A stretch of 64,000 nucleotides of DNA from Sulfolobales archaeon. GTDB taxonomy: Archaea; Thermoproteota; Thermoprotei_A; Sulfolobales; AG1. The stretch is from contig JAVZPJ010000005.1 in the NCBI GenBank assembly GCA_038881635.1, forward strand, positions 32,082-96,081. Reading direction: 5' to 3'. Shown in pieces: positions 1-8,627 of this stretch (positions within the stretch are counted from its first letter, which is position 1; each line of letters begins with the position of its first letter). The notes under the pieces are model-generated. The model was not told where the DNA came from. It made no database searches and worked only from the letters and a program-made list of their open reading frames with translations. A program made the position numbers and the translations under genes.

Positions 1-255
1 CAACCATATCAAGATATTAGAATAGACAATATAACACTAGAAACTCTGATAATATTAACATCGGCAAACTCTCAAGCCGGTGTATTAAATGGATGTATGG
101 CGATAGTTGATATATATGTTAAATATGTGGAGTATAGATATGCATATCTAAACTTTCTCGCATTTATACTGGTAATATCAGGATCTATAATGATCTTTAG
201 ACATTTAATAGAGAATCTAAGAAGATTAGCAAGAGAGCAGGTATACCAGAACTAG
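1..255 (+). CDS. C-terminal fragment of a membrane protein (5' end outside window)
   Basis: The frame starting at base 1 is open for 84 codons and ends at TAG 253-255. I do not recognise the family. Near the C-terminus there is one hydrophobic stretch (LNFLAFILVISGSIMIF), followed by a basic tail with several arginines. This suggests one membrane span with a cytoplasmic tail and an extracytoplasmic preceding part. It converges on the binding-protein gene that ends at 325. The start and most of the protein lie outside the window, so no function is assigned. Confidence 0.5.
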   Translation, partial: QPYQDIRIDNITLETLIILTSANSQAGVLNGCMAIVDIYVKYVEYRYAYLNFLAFILVISGSIMIFRHLIENLRRLAREQVYQN

Positions 256-324
256 GATTCTTCCGTGAGATAATATAGAGAAGGGGGGAAAGAAGATCAT
301 TGTTTTGTTAAAAAGAGTTTAGAA

Positions 325-1887
325 CTACTTCTTATATATTGTCGAGTATGTTAGAAGCATTGGAGGTCCTACTAGAATTCCCTCAACATTCTTCTGAGCA
401 ACTATTATTAGATAGCCTTGGAATAAGGGTATGTAGGGAGCTTCATCTGCTAATATTCTCTGAACCTGCTCGTAGATGCTTGCTCTCTGGCTTTGATCTG
501 CTATGCTCTGAGCTTCTTCCAGAAGCCTGTCTACGGTAGGATTCGCATATCCTGTTCCAGTCCACTTATTGGCATCAGATTTTAGAAATGGTGTGAGATA
601 ATCATCAGGATCTATATAGTCAGGATACCATCCTAATAGCGAGACCATCATCTGACCATTTCTAAGCTGACTCACATAAGTAGCCCACTCGCTACTTCTA
701 ATAGTCACCTCAATAAGCCCTGTAGCCTCGAGCTGGCTCTTAATAAGCTGAGCTACATCGGCTTCAGTATCTCCATAATGTGTTGGAGTGTACCAGAGCT
801 CGATCTTCAGTTTATTAGATTCGTTATATCCTGCTCTCATCAGATACTCTCTTGCAAGAGTTAGATTAGGTCCTACACCGTATAGCTCTTTAAATGAATC
901 TATATGACTCCACATGCCATTGGGAACCATACTGTATAGAGGTTGCATAGTTCCCATAAACACTTTCTCGATGATCTCAGTTCTATTGATAGCAGCTGCT
1001 ATAGCTTTTCTAACGAGAACATCATTCGTAGGATTCATTTTAACATTTATGACTAGATATCTTATGAAGCCTCCAGGAGCTTCAATAACATTATACTTCC
1101 CGCTCTTGATTAGATCCACGTAGTCTGTAGGTCTGAGAGTTCTCCAAGCTATATCAACCTCACCTCTCTCTAGAGCTAGTCTGAGCGATGAAGCATCTCT
1201 ATAGAATTTAATGATAATAGTTTGAGTCTTAGGCTTCTCACCATAGTAATATGGATTAGCCTCGAGAACAATATATTCATCTCTCTTGAAATCCTTTATA
1301 CAGTAAGCACCAGCACCACCCCACGTAGCATCACTAGATATATTCGTGAACGGATAGTTTGGATTTACAGGGAAGTAAGGCGGTGTTGCTACCAATGATA
1401 AGAAGTAGCTTGCAGGTGTTTTTAGTTTGAATTCTACTGTGTAGTTATCCAGAGCTTTTACATCGTCTACGAAGTCTGTCACAAGCCATGAAGGATCTCC
1501 CTTAATATACATAACTCTCTTAATACTCCAAACAACATTCTGAGCAGTCACAGGAGTTCCATCACAGAACCTAACATTATCTCTGAGATGGAAAATCCAT
1601 GTATATCCATTATCTCTGATCTCATAACTCGTTGCAATACCTGGAATAAGGTCTGCAGTGCCTGGCTTGTATTTATATAAGCCTTCCATGATGTTTGAGA
1701 GAACCTCCCAAGTGAAGAAGTCGTATGCATTAGCAGGATCTAGATCTGTGACCTTATCAGTGACACCTATTACAATCTGGCTAGGTGGAGATGGTCTAGG
1801 TGTGAAGAAGAGGAATAGACCTGCTACCAATACTATGATAACGATCAAAGCTACTATGATCAGTATACTTCTTCGAAGCATATGCAA
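325..1887 (-). CDS. ABC transporter substrate-binding protein, peptide/nickel type (SBP_bac_5 family)
   Basis: Extracytoplasmic binding protein of a peptide-type ABC importer, about 520 aa, the usual length. The N-terminus is a membrane anchor (residues about 5-28, very hydrophobic) followed by a Pro-rich stretch; there is no lipobox cysteine, so it is probably held by the anchor. Family signatures include the early 'DKVTDLDPANAYD' segment, 'ATSYEIRDNGYTWIFHLR' and 'VRFCDGTPVTAQNVVWS'. The longest frame begins with TTG at 1887, but ATG at 1881 has a better-spaced GAGGG and is the likelier start. It is divergent from the permease genes, with 78 bp between. Peptides are the most likely substrate, but the family also carries sugars and nickel, so specificity is open. 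Confidence 0.9.
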   Translation of the reverse strand: MHMLRRSILIIVALIVIIVLVAGLFLFFTPRPSPPSQIVIGVTDKVTDLDPANAYDFFTWEVLSNIMEGLYKYKPGTADLIPGIATSYEIRDNGYTWIFHLRDNVRFCDGTPVTAQNVVWSIKRVMYIKGDPSWLVTDFVDDVKALDNYTVEFKLKTPASYFLSLVATPPYFPVNPNYPFTNISSDATWGGAGAYCIKDFKRDEYIVLEANPYYYGEKPKTQTIIIKFYRDASSLRLALERGEVDIAWRTLRPTDYVDLIKSGKYNVIEAPGGFIRYLVINVKMNPTNDVLVRKAIAAAINRTEIIEKVFMGTMQPLYSMVPNGMWSHIDSFKELYGVGPNLTLAREYLMRAGYNESNKLKIELWYTPTHYGDTEADVAQLIKSQLEATGLIEVTIRSSEWATYVSQLRNGQMMVSLLGWYPDYIDPDDYLTPFLKSDANKWTGTGYANPTVDRLLEEAQSIADQSQRASIYEQVQRILADEAPYIPLFQGYLIIVAQKNVEGILVGPPMLLTYSTIYKK

Positions 1888-1965
1888 CCCTCGATACTCA
1901 ATTCAGTTTTAAGTATATATGCTTTTTTCCCCTTCTCTGCAATTCTTATATTGTCGGTGCATTAG
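1888..1965. promoter_or_regulatory. Divergent promoter region of the peptide ABC importer
   Basis: A 78-bp AT-rich spacer between the binding-protein gene (leftward) and the first permease gene (rightward). It holds a TATA-like sequence AAGTATATAT at 1911-1920 that could serve either direction, and a pyrimidine-rich run after it. GGTG at 1956-1959 sits six bases before the ATG of the permease gene. Transcription start sites are inferred only. Confidence 0.45.
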
Positions 1966-2976
1966 ATGAGTTTAGCAAGGTATATACTATATAGATCTCT
2001 ACTCATAATTCCTACAATACTTATACTATACACTATAGTTTTTATAGTGCTTAGAATACTTCCCGGAGACCCTGTGCTGGCAGTGCTTGGAACGAAAAAT
2101 ATACCGCCAGAACAGCTTGAGAGTATTAGAAGAAGTCTGGGTCTTGACAAGCCTCTCTATGTTCAGTATTTCGAGTATCTATATAGATTTATCAGAGGTG
2201 ATATGGGTACCTCACTTATAATCCAAGGAAGACCTATAGCATTGGATATAGCTGAAAGACTTCCAGCAACCATAGAACTATCTATAGCATCGATATTAGT
2301 AGCTCTTCTAATAGGTGTTTCCATAGGTATTGTCTCTGGTAGAAGTAGTAGTACTCTTGTAAGCGCATTCTCAAGAATATTCGGTTCATTCACCTACGCC
2401 ATATTCATACCATGGTTTGGAATGCTTCTTCAGATAGTATTCGGAATATGGCTGGGAGTGCTACCTGTAGACGGGAGAACTTCTCCAGGTGTTATAATCA
2501 GAGGACCTACAGGTCTCTACATAATAGACTCTATAATAAATAGAGATCCTTACGCTCTAGTAGATTCTATAAGACATATAATACTCCCATCAATTACTCT
2601 AGGAGTTGTTCTCAGCGGTCCTTATATGAGGCTTGTGAGAAATAACATGAGATCTATGCTGAATTCTAAGATAGTTCTAGCATACAGATCTAGAGGTATT
2701 AGCGAGAGTAGGATTAGCAGACATGTGTTCAGGCATGTCATGATACCTGTGGTCACATACAGCGGATTGCAATTCGCATTACTTCTAGGAGGTGCTGTGC
2801 TTACTGAAACAACATTCAACTGGCCTGGGATAGGTACTTATCTCGTTGATAAGGTTTTCTACAGAGACTATCCAGCTATACAAGCTGTTGTTATCGTATT
2901 TGCTTTCTTCGTAGGAGTTATAAGTCTTGTAGTTGATATACTATACTCACTCATAGATCCTAGGATCAGATATTGA
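1966..2976 (+). CDS. dppB: Peptide ABC transporter permease, DppB/OppB type
   Basis: First of two membrane subunits of the importer, 336 aa. It begins with the typical DppB N-terminus (YILYRSLLIIPTILILYTIV, then 'LRILPGDP'), has about six hydrophobic spans, and carries the ATPase-contacting EAA loop near residues 228-250 ('YRSRGISESRISRHVFRH'). The start ATG 1966 has GGTG at 1956-1959. The next gene follows almost without gap, so the four genes dppB-dppC-dppD-dppF form one operon. The substrate is probably oligopeptides; the gene symbol reflects the family, not a proven substrate. Confidence 0.92.
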   Translation: MSLARYILYRSLLIIPTILILYTIVFIVLRILPGDPVLAVLGTKNIPPEQLESIRRSLGLDKPLYVQYFEYLYRFIRGDMGTSLIIQGRPIALDIAERLPATIELSIASILVALLIGVSIGIVSGRSSSTLVSAFSRIFGSFTYAIFIPWFGMLLQIVFGIWLGVLPVDGRTSPGVIIRGPTGLYIIDSIINRDPYALVDSIRHIILPSITLGVVLSGPYMRLVRNNMRSMLNSKIVLAYRSRGISESRISRHVFRHVMIPVVTYSGLQFALLLGGAVLTETTFNWPGIGTYLVDKVFYRDYPAIQAVVIVFAFFVGVISLVVDILYSLIDPRIRY

Positions 2977-2986
2977 GGTGAGCTTC

Positions 2987-3823
2987 TTGAGAGTAAATAT
3001 AAGATCTCTCATTAGAGATCTTATGAATCCATATATAATCTCTGGTTTGATCATAGTGTTATTCGTGGTATTCCTAGCATTATTCTCAGAACTAATAGCA
3101 CCTTACGACCCCACAAGACCCGCAGGACCTCCGCTAGCACCTCCATCCTGGAGTCATATAATGGGCACGGATAATCTAGGATATGATGTGTGGAGCAGAA
3201 TCGTCTACGGCTCTAGAACTATTCTAATGGTGGTATCCTTATCTCTTCTCATAAGCTCATCCGTGGGAATAGTACTAGGTCTGATAAGCGGCTATACAGG
3301 AGGTTTGATAGATAGAATTCTATCCTTCACAATGGATGCTATATACGCGTTTCCAAGCCTCATACTAGCTATAGCACTTGCAGTAGCACTAGGACCAGGT
3401 CCTCTGAATGCTGCGATAGCTATTGCCGTGGTTTACATACCATCATATTTTAGAATGATAAGAGGTCAGGTTCTAAGTATTAAAAACGAAGCATTTATAG
3501 AGATAGCAAAAGTGCTTGGAATACCTGTTCACAGGATTCTCTTAAGACATATACTACCTCATCTCACACCCACTATCATGGTTGTATTCAGCATGAATAG
3601 TGCTGATGCTGTTCTCACAGAAGCTTCTCTAAGCTTTCTAGGACTCTCTGTTCAGCCACCCACACCAGATTGGGGTTATGATCTTTATAAGGGGAGAGGC
3701 TTCATATTATCAGGCTACTGGTGGCTTACCTTCTTCCCAGGTCTCATGATAACGCTACTAGCTCTTGGCATGGCTATGATCAGTGAGGGGGTGTCTGATC
3801 TCTATGAGAGAAGAAGAAGCTGA
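2987..3823 (+). CDS. dppC: Peptide ABC transporter permease, DppC/OppC type
   Basis: Second membrane subunit of the importer. Family features are 'SELIAPYDPTRP', 'HIMGTDNLGYDVWSRIVYG' and 'LTEASLSFLGLSVQPPTPDWG', all diagnostic for DppC permeases. The EAA loop is 'AKVLGIPVHRILLRHILPH'. The open frame could begin at GTG 2978, but GAGGTG at 2975-2980 is ideally spaced for TTG 2987, which I prefer; the difference is three residues. The 3' end overlaps the next gene's frame. It pairs with the DppB subunit encoded just upstream. Confidence 0.92.
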   Translation: MRVNIRSLIRDLMNPYIISGLIIVLFVVFLALFSELIAPYDPTRPAGPPLAPPSWSHIMGTDNLGYDVWSRIVYGSRTILMVVSLSLLISSSVGIVLGLISGYTGGLIDRILSFTMDAIYAFPSLILAIALAVALGPGPLNAAIAIAVVYIPSYFRMIRGQVLSIKNEAFIEIAKVLGIPVHRILLRHILPHLTPTIMVVFSMNSADAVLTEASLSFLGLSVQPPTPDWGYDLYKGRGFILSGYWWLTFFPGLMITLLALGMAMISEGVSDLYERRRS

Positions 3824-4799
3824 ACCAGTACTTCTAGTAAGAGATCTTACCGTACACTACTTTACTTTAAGAGGTGTTGTAAGAGCTGTTGATAGAGTAT
3901 CTCTAGACGTGTACCCGGGAGAGCTTCTAGCTATCGTTGGTGAGAGTGGTTCTGGTAAATCCACTCTAGGACTTGCTCTTATGAGACTTATACCTCCTCC
4001 TGGTAAGATTGTTAGCGGGAGTGTAGTTCTAGATGGAGTAGATCTGATGAAGCTAGATGAGGAGAGTATGAGAAGATTTAGAGGTTCTAAGATCTCTATA
4101 GTCTTCCAGGATCCTTTTACAACAATAGATCCTCTGAGAAGAGTTCTAGATCAATTCGTAGAATTCCTAGTGGAACACGGCATAGATAGTGAGAGAGCGA
4201 GAGAAAGAGCTGTAGAGTATCTTACCAGAGTAGGTTTGAGCAAGATTCATATAAACTCATACCCTCATCAGCTGAGCGGAGGTCAGAAACAGCGGGTGGC
4301 AATTGCAATGGCTTTATCTCTCAACCCTCTAGTTGTGATCGCTGACGAGCCTACAACAGCTCTAGATGTTGTTTCTCAGAGACAGGTTCTAGATCTCATA
4401 GACGAGCTCAGAAAAGAGTTTAGAACCTCATTTATACTAATAACCCATGATATCTCCATAGCTATCGAGAGAGCTGATAGAATAGGAGTCATGTACGCTG
4501 GACAGCTGATTGAGATAGGAGATAAGAAGAGTATTGTAGAAAAACCTCTCCACCCATATACTCAGGGTCTTATAGCCTCAATACCCAGACCTGATCTAAG
4601 AGAGATACCGAAGTCTATACCAGGATATCCTCCGGATCTCACTAATCCTCCTAGAGGGTGTAGATTTCATCCTAGATGTCCTTTTGCCATGGATGTATGC
4701 AGAATCAGAGAACCTGATGAGAGGATTGTAGATAGAGGTCGTATTGTAAAATGCTTTCTATATGGTGAGGATATTGGGAGAAATGGTTTCTCTAGATAG
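3804..4799 (+). CDS. dppD: Peptide ABC transporter ATPase, DppD/OppD type
   Basis: First nucleotide-binding subunit of the importer. It has Walker A GESGSGKST (about residues 46-54), the Q-loop 'IVFQDP', ABC signature LSGGQKQR, Walker B 'VVIADEPTTALD' and switch histidine 'ITHD'. The C-terminal oligopeptide extension contains 'GCRFHPRCPFAMDVC', typical of DppD/DppF and absent from other ABC ATPases. The longest frame starts at GTG 3783, but ATG 3804 lies downstream of a GAGGGGGTG run and leaves a normal-length N-terminus. It overlaps both neighbours slightly, in keeping with translational coupling. Confidence 0.92.
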   Translation: MREEEAEPVLLVRDLTVHYFTLRGVVRAVDRVSLDVYPGELLAIVGESGSGKSTLGLALMRLIPPPGKIVSGSVVLDGVDLMKLDEESMRRFRGSKISIVFQDPFTTIDPLRRVLDQFVEFLVEHGIDSERARERAVEYLTRVGLSKIHINSYPHQLSGGQKQRVAIAMALSLNPLVVIADEPTTALDVVSQRQVLDLIDELRKEFRTSFILITHDISIAIERADRIGVMYAGQLIEIGDKKSIVEKPLHPYTQGLIASIPRPDLREIPKSIPGYPPDLTNPPRGCRFHPRCPFAMDVCRIREPDERIVDRGRIVKCFLYGEDIGRNGFSR

Positions 4800-5742
4800 A
4801 GTTAGAATGTACTTTGTGCTAGGACCTCTGGGACGTAGGAAGATCATAAGAGCTGTAGATGGTGTGTCAATAGAATTCAAAGAAGGTGAGATACATGGAG
4901 TTGTTGGCGAGAGCGGTTCTGGCAAGTCTACTCTGGGGAGGGTTGCCATAAGAATCTATAGACCTACATCTGGGAGGGTATTCTTCATGGGTAGAGATAT
5001 AACAAACGAGCCTGAGAGAAGATTAAGAGGTTTAAGAAGATTCATGCAGCTAATACCTCAAGATCCTTATTCGAGTTTTAACACTTTCTACACCGTGGGA
5101 GAATCTATTAAAGAAGCTCTTCTAACTCATGAGAATATATCTGATGAAGAGGCTAGAGAAAGGGTTCTTGAAATGCTTGAGAGAGTAGGTCTCATGCCTT
5201 CTTCTGTTTTCTATGAGAGAAGACCTACACAACTCAGTGGTGGGCAGCTTCAGAGAGCTGCTATAGCTAGAGCTATGATTCTTAATCCCAAGTTTATTGT
5301 TGCTGATGAACCTACATCGAATCTTGATCTTTCTATAAGAGCTTCTATCTTAGAACTTCTTCTATCTTTCAAGGAGAAACTGAATCAGTCGATCATGTTC
5401 ATAACACATGATATAGTACTGGCAGGTCTTATAAGTAATAGAATTAGCGTAATGTATTTAGGACAGGTGGTAGAACAAGCTGAGACAAAAAGAATATTAG
5501 AAGATCCTCAGCATCCCTACACCATAGCACTCATATCATCAATACCACTCATGAGAACATTTACAAGGATAAGAGAAATAGAACTAAGAGGAGAGATACC
5601 AGATCCTTCTAATCCTCCAAAAGGTTGCAGACTCTGGCCTCGATGTCCTCTAGCTATGGATATATGTAGAGAGAAAGAACCTCCAGAGATCGAGATATCT
5701 AAAGGACATATAGTAAGATGCTGGCTGCATGCTGAGAAGTAG
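4783..5742 (+). CDS. dppF: Peptide ABC transporter ATPase, DppF/OppF type
   Basis: Second nucleotide-binding subunit, last gene of the importer operon. Walker A is GESGSGKST, signature LSGGQLQR, Walker B 'FIVADEPTSNLD', switch 'ITHD'. The C-terminal extension has 'GCRLWPRCPLAMDIC'. The longest frame starts at ATG 4762; ATG 4783 (or TTG 4774) is more likely because the family N-terminus 'VSLDRVRMYF' follows directly. The start overlaps the end of the DppD gene by about 17 bases. T-rich stretches after the stop (about 5756-5785) are suitable for archaeal termination. Confidence 0.92.
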   Translation: MVSLDRVRMYFVLGPLGRRKIIRAVDGVSIEFKEGEIHGVVGESGSGKSTLGRVAIRIYRPTSGRVFFMGRDITNEPERRLRGLRRFMQLIPQDPYSSFNTFYTVGESIKEALLTHENISDEEARERVLEMLERVGLMPSSVFYERRPTQLSGGQLQRAAIARAMILNPKFIVADEPTSNLDLSIRASILELLLSFKEKLNQSIMFITHDIVLAGLISNRISVMYLGQVVEQAETKRILEDPQHPYTIALISSIPLMRTFTRIREIELRGEIPDPSNPPKGCRLWPRCPLAMDICREKEPPEIEISKGHIVRCWLHAEK

Positions 5743-5853
5743 ATTCGCATCTTATATTTTAAGGATCTTTTTAAGAGATTTTTAAACCACGCCATGATTC
5801 TTTAGGCTGATATTTTATATAGAGCCTCTAAAATACTATCGTGGTGTGCTATC

Positions 5854-6330
5854 TTGAAATGCCCCGATGTAGGGGATCTAGCTCCTGATTTCGAGTTACA
5901 AGATCAGGATGGAAGAATCTTTAGACTTTCAGATCTCAGAGGATCTATAGTAGTACTCTATTTCTATCCTAAGGCAATGACTAGAGGATGTACTATTGAG
6001 GCTGTAGGGTTTAGAGATCACTATGAAAGTATAAGATCCTTAGGAGCTGTCGTGGTAGGAGTATCGAAAGATAAAATAGAAGATATAAAGAAATTCTCAG
6101 AGAAATACAACTTACCATTCAGACTGCTAGCAGATCCTGATAGCAAGATCATAAAATTATTCTGTGTAGGAGGTGTTGCGGGCATTGCTAGAAGAGTTAC
6201 ATTTCTAATAGATGATAAAGGTGTTATTAGGAAGATCTGGAGGAAAGTAGATCCTTCGAAACATGCTCAAGAGGTAATCGAAGAGCTTAAGAAGATCAGT
6301 GGAAAAGATAGAGAGGATGTAACGAGATAA
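5854..6330 (+). CDS. Peroxiredoxin, BCP/PrxQ type, without the usual Cys+5
   Basis: Thiol peroxidase reducing hydrogen peroxide and organic peroxides, 158 aa. The peroxidatic cysteine is C46 in 'TRGCTIEA', matching the family T-x-x-C motif; the usual proline before Gly is Arg here. PrxQ enzymes often have a resolving Cys five residues later, but this position is Val51, so it must be a 1-Cys enzyme or use C3 or C104. The start is TTG 5854 with GTGGTG at 5841-5846. A TATA-like ATATTTTATATAG lies near 5810-5822, so it has its own promoter after the ABC operon. Confidence 0.88.
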   Translation: MKCPDVGDLAPDFELQDQDGRIFRLSDLRGSIVVLYFYPKAMTRGCTIEAVGFRDHYESIRSLGAVVVGVSKDKIEDIKKFSEKYNLPFRLLADPDSKIIKLFCVGGVAGIARRVTFLIDDKGVIRKIWRKVDPSKHAQEVIEELKKISGKDREDVTR

Positions 6331-6380
6331 CTCATATTATACTTAAAGAATCTATAAACTCTTGAGATGGTGATCTTATA

Positions 6381-7313
6381 ATGGCGGAATGCTGTTCCAA
6401 TAACAGCAATACTAGATCGAAATCTATTGGTGTTATACTTCTATCTATAAGACCTTGGTCTTTTACCATGACTATTACAACCCTAGTCGCAGGCTCAGTC
6501 TACGCTTCTTACGAAGGCTATCCTATCAATATTCTAGCTCTGCTTCTAGTTATCATAGGAGTAGTACTGCTTCATGGTATGGCTAACTGGCTTAACGACT
6601 ACTTTGATCATATGTACGGGGTTGACAGACCTGGTACTGGAACTACTGTATACAGACCTCATCCTCTTATAGAAAGGATTCTAGACCCCAGAACTCTTCT
6701 GATTTCAAGCATCTTGCTAGGATTTGTAGCATCCTCTATAGGAACCTACATAGCAATAGTGCTTGACAGACCTCTGGTCATCCCACTAGGTCTTCTAGGA
6801 GCAGTTATTGGATTTCTCTACACAGGACCTCCTCTGAATCTGAAATATAGAGCCTTTGGAGAGCCTGCTGTGTTCCTAGCCTTCGGTCCTCTAATGTTCA
6901 TAGGCTCTTACTACGTGCAGACAGGCTTTATATCTCTTAAATCTATTATAGCTTCAATACCTTTCGGACTCTTGATCACAGCGGTTCTTCTCGCTAACAA
7001 TATAAGAGATATAGAAGGAGATCGTGCTGCAGGGATCAGAACTTTGGCAGTGGTTCTAGGTCGTAGAAGAGCATCACTTCTATATATCTCACTACTTGTC
7101 TCAGCCTACGTGATCACGTTTGCCATGATAGTGTTAGGACTCCTACCTCTTGTAAGCATGATAACAATGCTCACAGTATTCCAAGCATTGAAGTTATGTA
7201 GAGATATAAGAGCTGAGAACACGCCTCTAGACATGGATCCGAGGACGGCTAGGCTGGTTTTATCATACTCAATACTCTTCATAATCTCTCTAGCTATATC
7301 AATTATAATATAA
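6381..7313 (+). CDS. menA: UbiA-family prenyltransferase, MenA-like (1,4-dihydroxy-2-naphthoate polyprenyltransferase)
   Basis: Integral membrane enzyme attaching a polyprenyl chain to an aromatic acceptor, probably in menaquinone synthesis. Both Asp-rich motifs are present: 'NWLNDYFDHMYGVD' (N69, N72, D73, D76) and 'NIRDIEGDRAAGIRTLAV' near residue 210, the second in the form typical of MenA. About eight hydrophobic spans, 310 aa. The start ATG 6381 has GGTGAT upstream. The first 15 residues are polar with two cysteines. It stands alone on this strand and converges on tenA. MenA is favoured over other UbiA activities by the second motif, but the acceptor is inferred. Confidence 0.78.
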   Translation: MAECCSNNSNTRSKSIGVILLSIRPWSFTMTITTLVAGSVYASYEGYPINILALLLVIIGVVLLHGMANWLNDYFDHMYGVDRPGTGTTVYRPHPLIERILDPRTLLISSILLGFVASSIGTYIAIVLDRPLVIPLGLLGAVIGFLYTGPPLNLKYRAFGEPAVFLAFGPLMFIGSYYVQTGFISLKSIIASIPFGLLITAVLLANNIRDIEGDRAAGIRTLAVVLGRRRASLLYISLLVSAYVITFAMIVLGLLPLVSMITMLTVFQALKLCRDIRAENTPLDMDPRTARLVLSYSILFIISLAISIII

Positions 7314-7430
7314 CCCGAGTATAGAGAGTTTTTCCGAGCGAATTAGATTAGAAAGATCTTCCAAACATTTAACCATGGGGATCCTGCTATCTGAGAAGCT
7401 GAGGTGAGGAAGGGTTGGGTTAATCTTTCT

Positions 7431-8105
7431 TTATAATTCGAAAACCCAGTTCTCAAGTCTGTATGCTGAGTCCCAGAATAGGTACTCGTATATGGAGCTT
7501 ATTCTGAAAGCTCTCTTAATATTCATCCAATTCTCTTCATCGGCTTTCGACAGTATTTCATTAGCTATTCTTAGAACGGCTTCTACTATTGATTCGTATG
7601 TCTGCGATGAGTATGTTTCTATCCATCTTCTATACAGAGGATTAGGAGATCCTTTCTTCTCCAGATGTCTTCCGACTTCTAGATAGATCCAGTAGCATGG
7701 TAAAACTGCTGCTATAGCCTCCTCATAGCTCTCCTCAGAAACTGTTCTAAGAAGATGACTTGTATAGGCGTAGTTAGCCGGAGATTGAGGGGTTTTTAAT
7801 ACATCCTCCTCTCTCAACCCCCACTCTGCGAAAAATGATCTGTGTAGGTTTTTCTCGAATTCTAGAGCTGTTCTCGCATGTTCAGCAAATATAGAGATCA
7901 GCTCATCCTTCTTAGATCTAGCTGAAAGTCTTGCAAGAGCTCTTGCAAAGTCTCTAAGATACAATGAATCCTGGATCACATAGTACTTGAAAGATTCAAG
8001 CCTGAGATCTCCTCTGGTAAGACCTTCTATGAAAGGATGACCGAGTATAGCTTTGAAAATATCTTCAATATCACTCCATAACCTCTGAGTAGGAGTGGTT
8101 GTCAT
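7431..8105 (-). CDS. tenA: TenA/Thi-4 family aminopyrimidine aminohydrolase (thiaminase II)
   Basis: Thiamin-salvage enzyme of 224 aa that hydrolyses amino-pyrimidine breakdown products to HMP. The catalytic cysteine is C137 in 'LPCYWIY'; the conserved acidic residue near the C-terminus is E207 in 'IYEYLFWD', and D46 lies in 'IQDSLYL'. All are in the expected places, so the enzyme should be active. No other thiamin gene is close by; the ECF transporter about 22 kb away could import a vitamin but nothing links them. The flanking 117 bp downstream show no convincing TPP riboswitch. Confidence 0.88.
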   Translation of the reverse strand: MTTTPTQRLWSDIEDIFKAILGHPFIEGLTRGDLRLESFKYYVIQDSLYLRDFARALARLSARSKKDELISIFAEHARTALEFEKNLHRSFFAEWGLREEDVLKTPQSPANYAYTSHLLRTVSEESYEEAIAAVLPCYWIYLEVGRHLEKKGSPNPLYRRWIETYSSQTYESIVEAVLRIANEILSKADEENWMNIKRAFRISSIYEYLFWDSAYRLENWVFEL

Positions 8106-8195
8106 AAAGACCCCTCGCTATGCTCTATTAATGACCTAATAAAACCTCTATAGGCTGTCTATAGAGAAGATCTGAAGGAGAGGGATTCTCTAAAC
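8106..8195. other. Intergenic sequence upstream of tenA
   Basis: Together with 8196-8627 this is the longest stretch without an intact gene (522 bp). The first 90 bases are AT-rich and would hold the leftward tenA promoter. Nothing else is recognised. After the decayed open frame (8196-8513), 8514-8627 holds a short inverted repeat CAGGTT/AACCTG near 8570-8585, which may act as a terminator hairpin. Confidence 0.3.
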
Positions 8196-8513
8196 ATGTT
8201 CGGAAGAGTTGAAAAGCTTAAGAGATTAAGAGAAGCAGTAAGCTTAGGAATTCTATAGATCTGCTTCAGATACTCAAATTTCTTCTTAAAGATCTTGAGA
8301 CTTCTTCTAGTAGAAAATCTCTCTTAATAAGAAAGATCCAGATCTCATCAACCTACTCTTTCGAAGCATCAGAGAAACAGGTTAAAAGGCTTCAGAAAGC
8401 TGGTGGAGGAGGTTGAGAGAAGGGAGAAACATGTTAAGAACTATATCAACCTAGGTTGTGAGGAAACCCGTGGAGTAGTTGTACTGGAGAGGAGTATCAA
8501 GAATACTAGTTAG
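8196..8513 (+). pseudogene. Possible decayed gene with two frameshifts
   Basis: Protein-like sequence can be followed through three segments in changing frames. ATG 8196 (GGAGAGGG upstream) opens a 20-codon frame 'MFGRVEKLKRLREAVSLGIL'. Then the +2 frame runs to TGA at 8414 with 'DLLQILKFLLKDLETSSSRK' and 'EASEKQVKRLQKA'. The first frame then resumes with 'KLVEEVERREKHVKNYINLG' to TAG 8511-8513. Charged helical residues dominate throughout. The family is not recognised; a helical protein of ESCRT-III style is conceivable but unsupported. It may instead be chance open sequence or contain sequencing errors. Confidence 0.35.
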
Positions 8514-8627
8514 CTACCCCTGTTAAGGACATGATTAGATGCCGACACCGGTCCTAAAGGATGAGGCTTCAGGTTGTAAACCTGCATATATAGATTCTTT
8601 TATTATATTTAGAATGTATCTGAGATT

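Noticed and set aside
7314-7430. Possible TPP riboswitch near tenA (CTGAGA and GGGG strings)
   Set aside because: Only the CTGAGA-like string fits; the second helix and the conserved 3' part of the aptamer are absent, and the strand is downstream of tenA rather than upstream.
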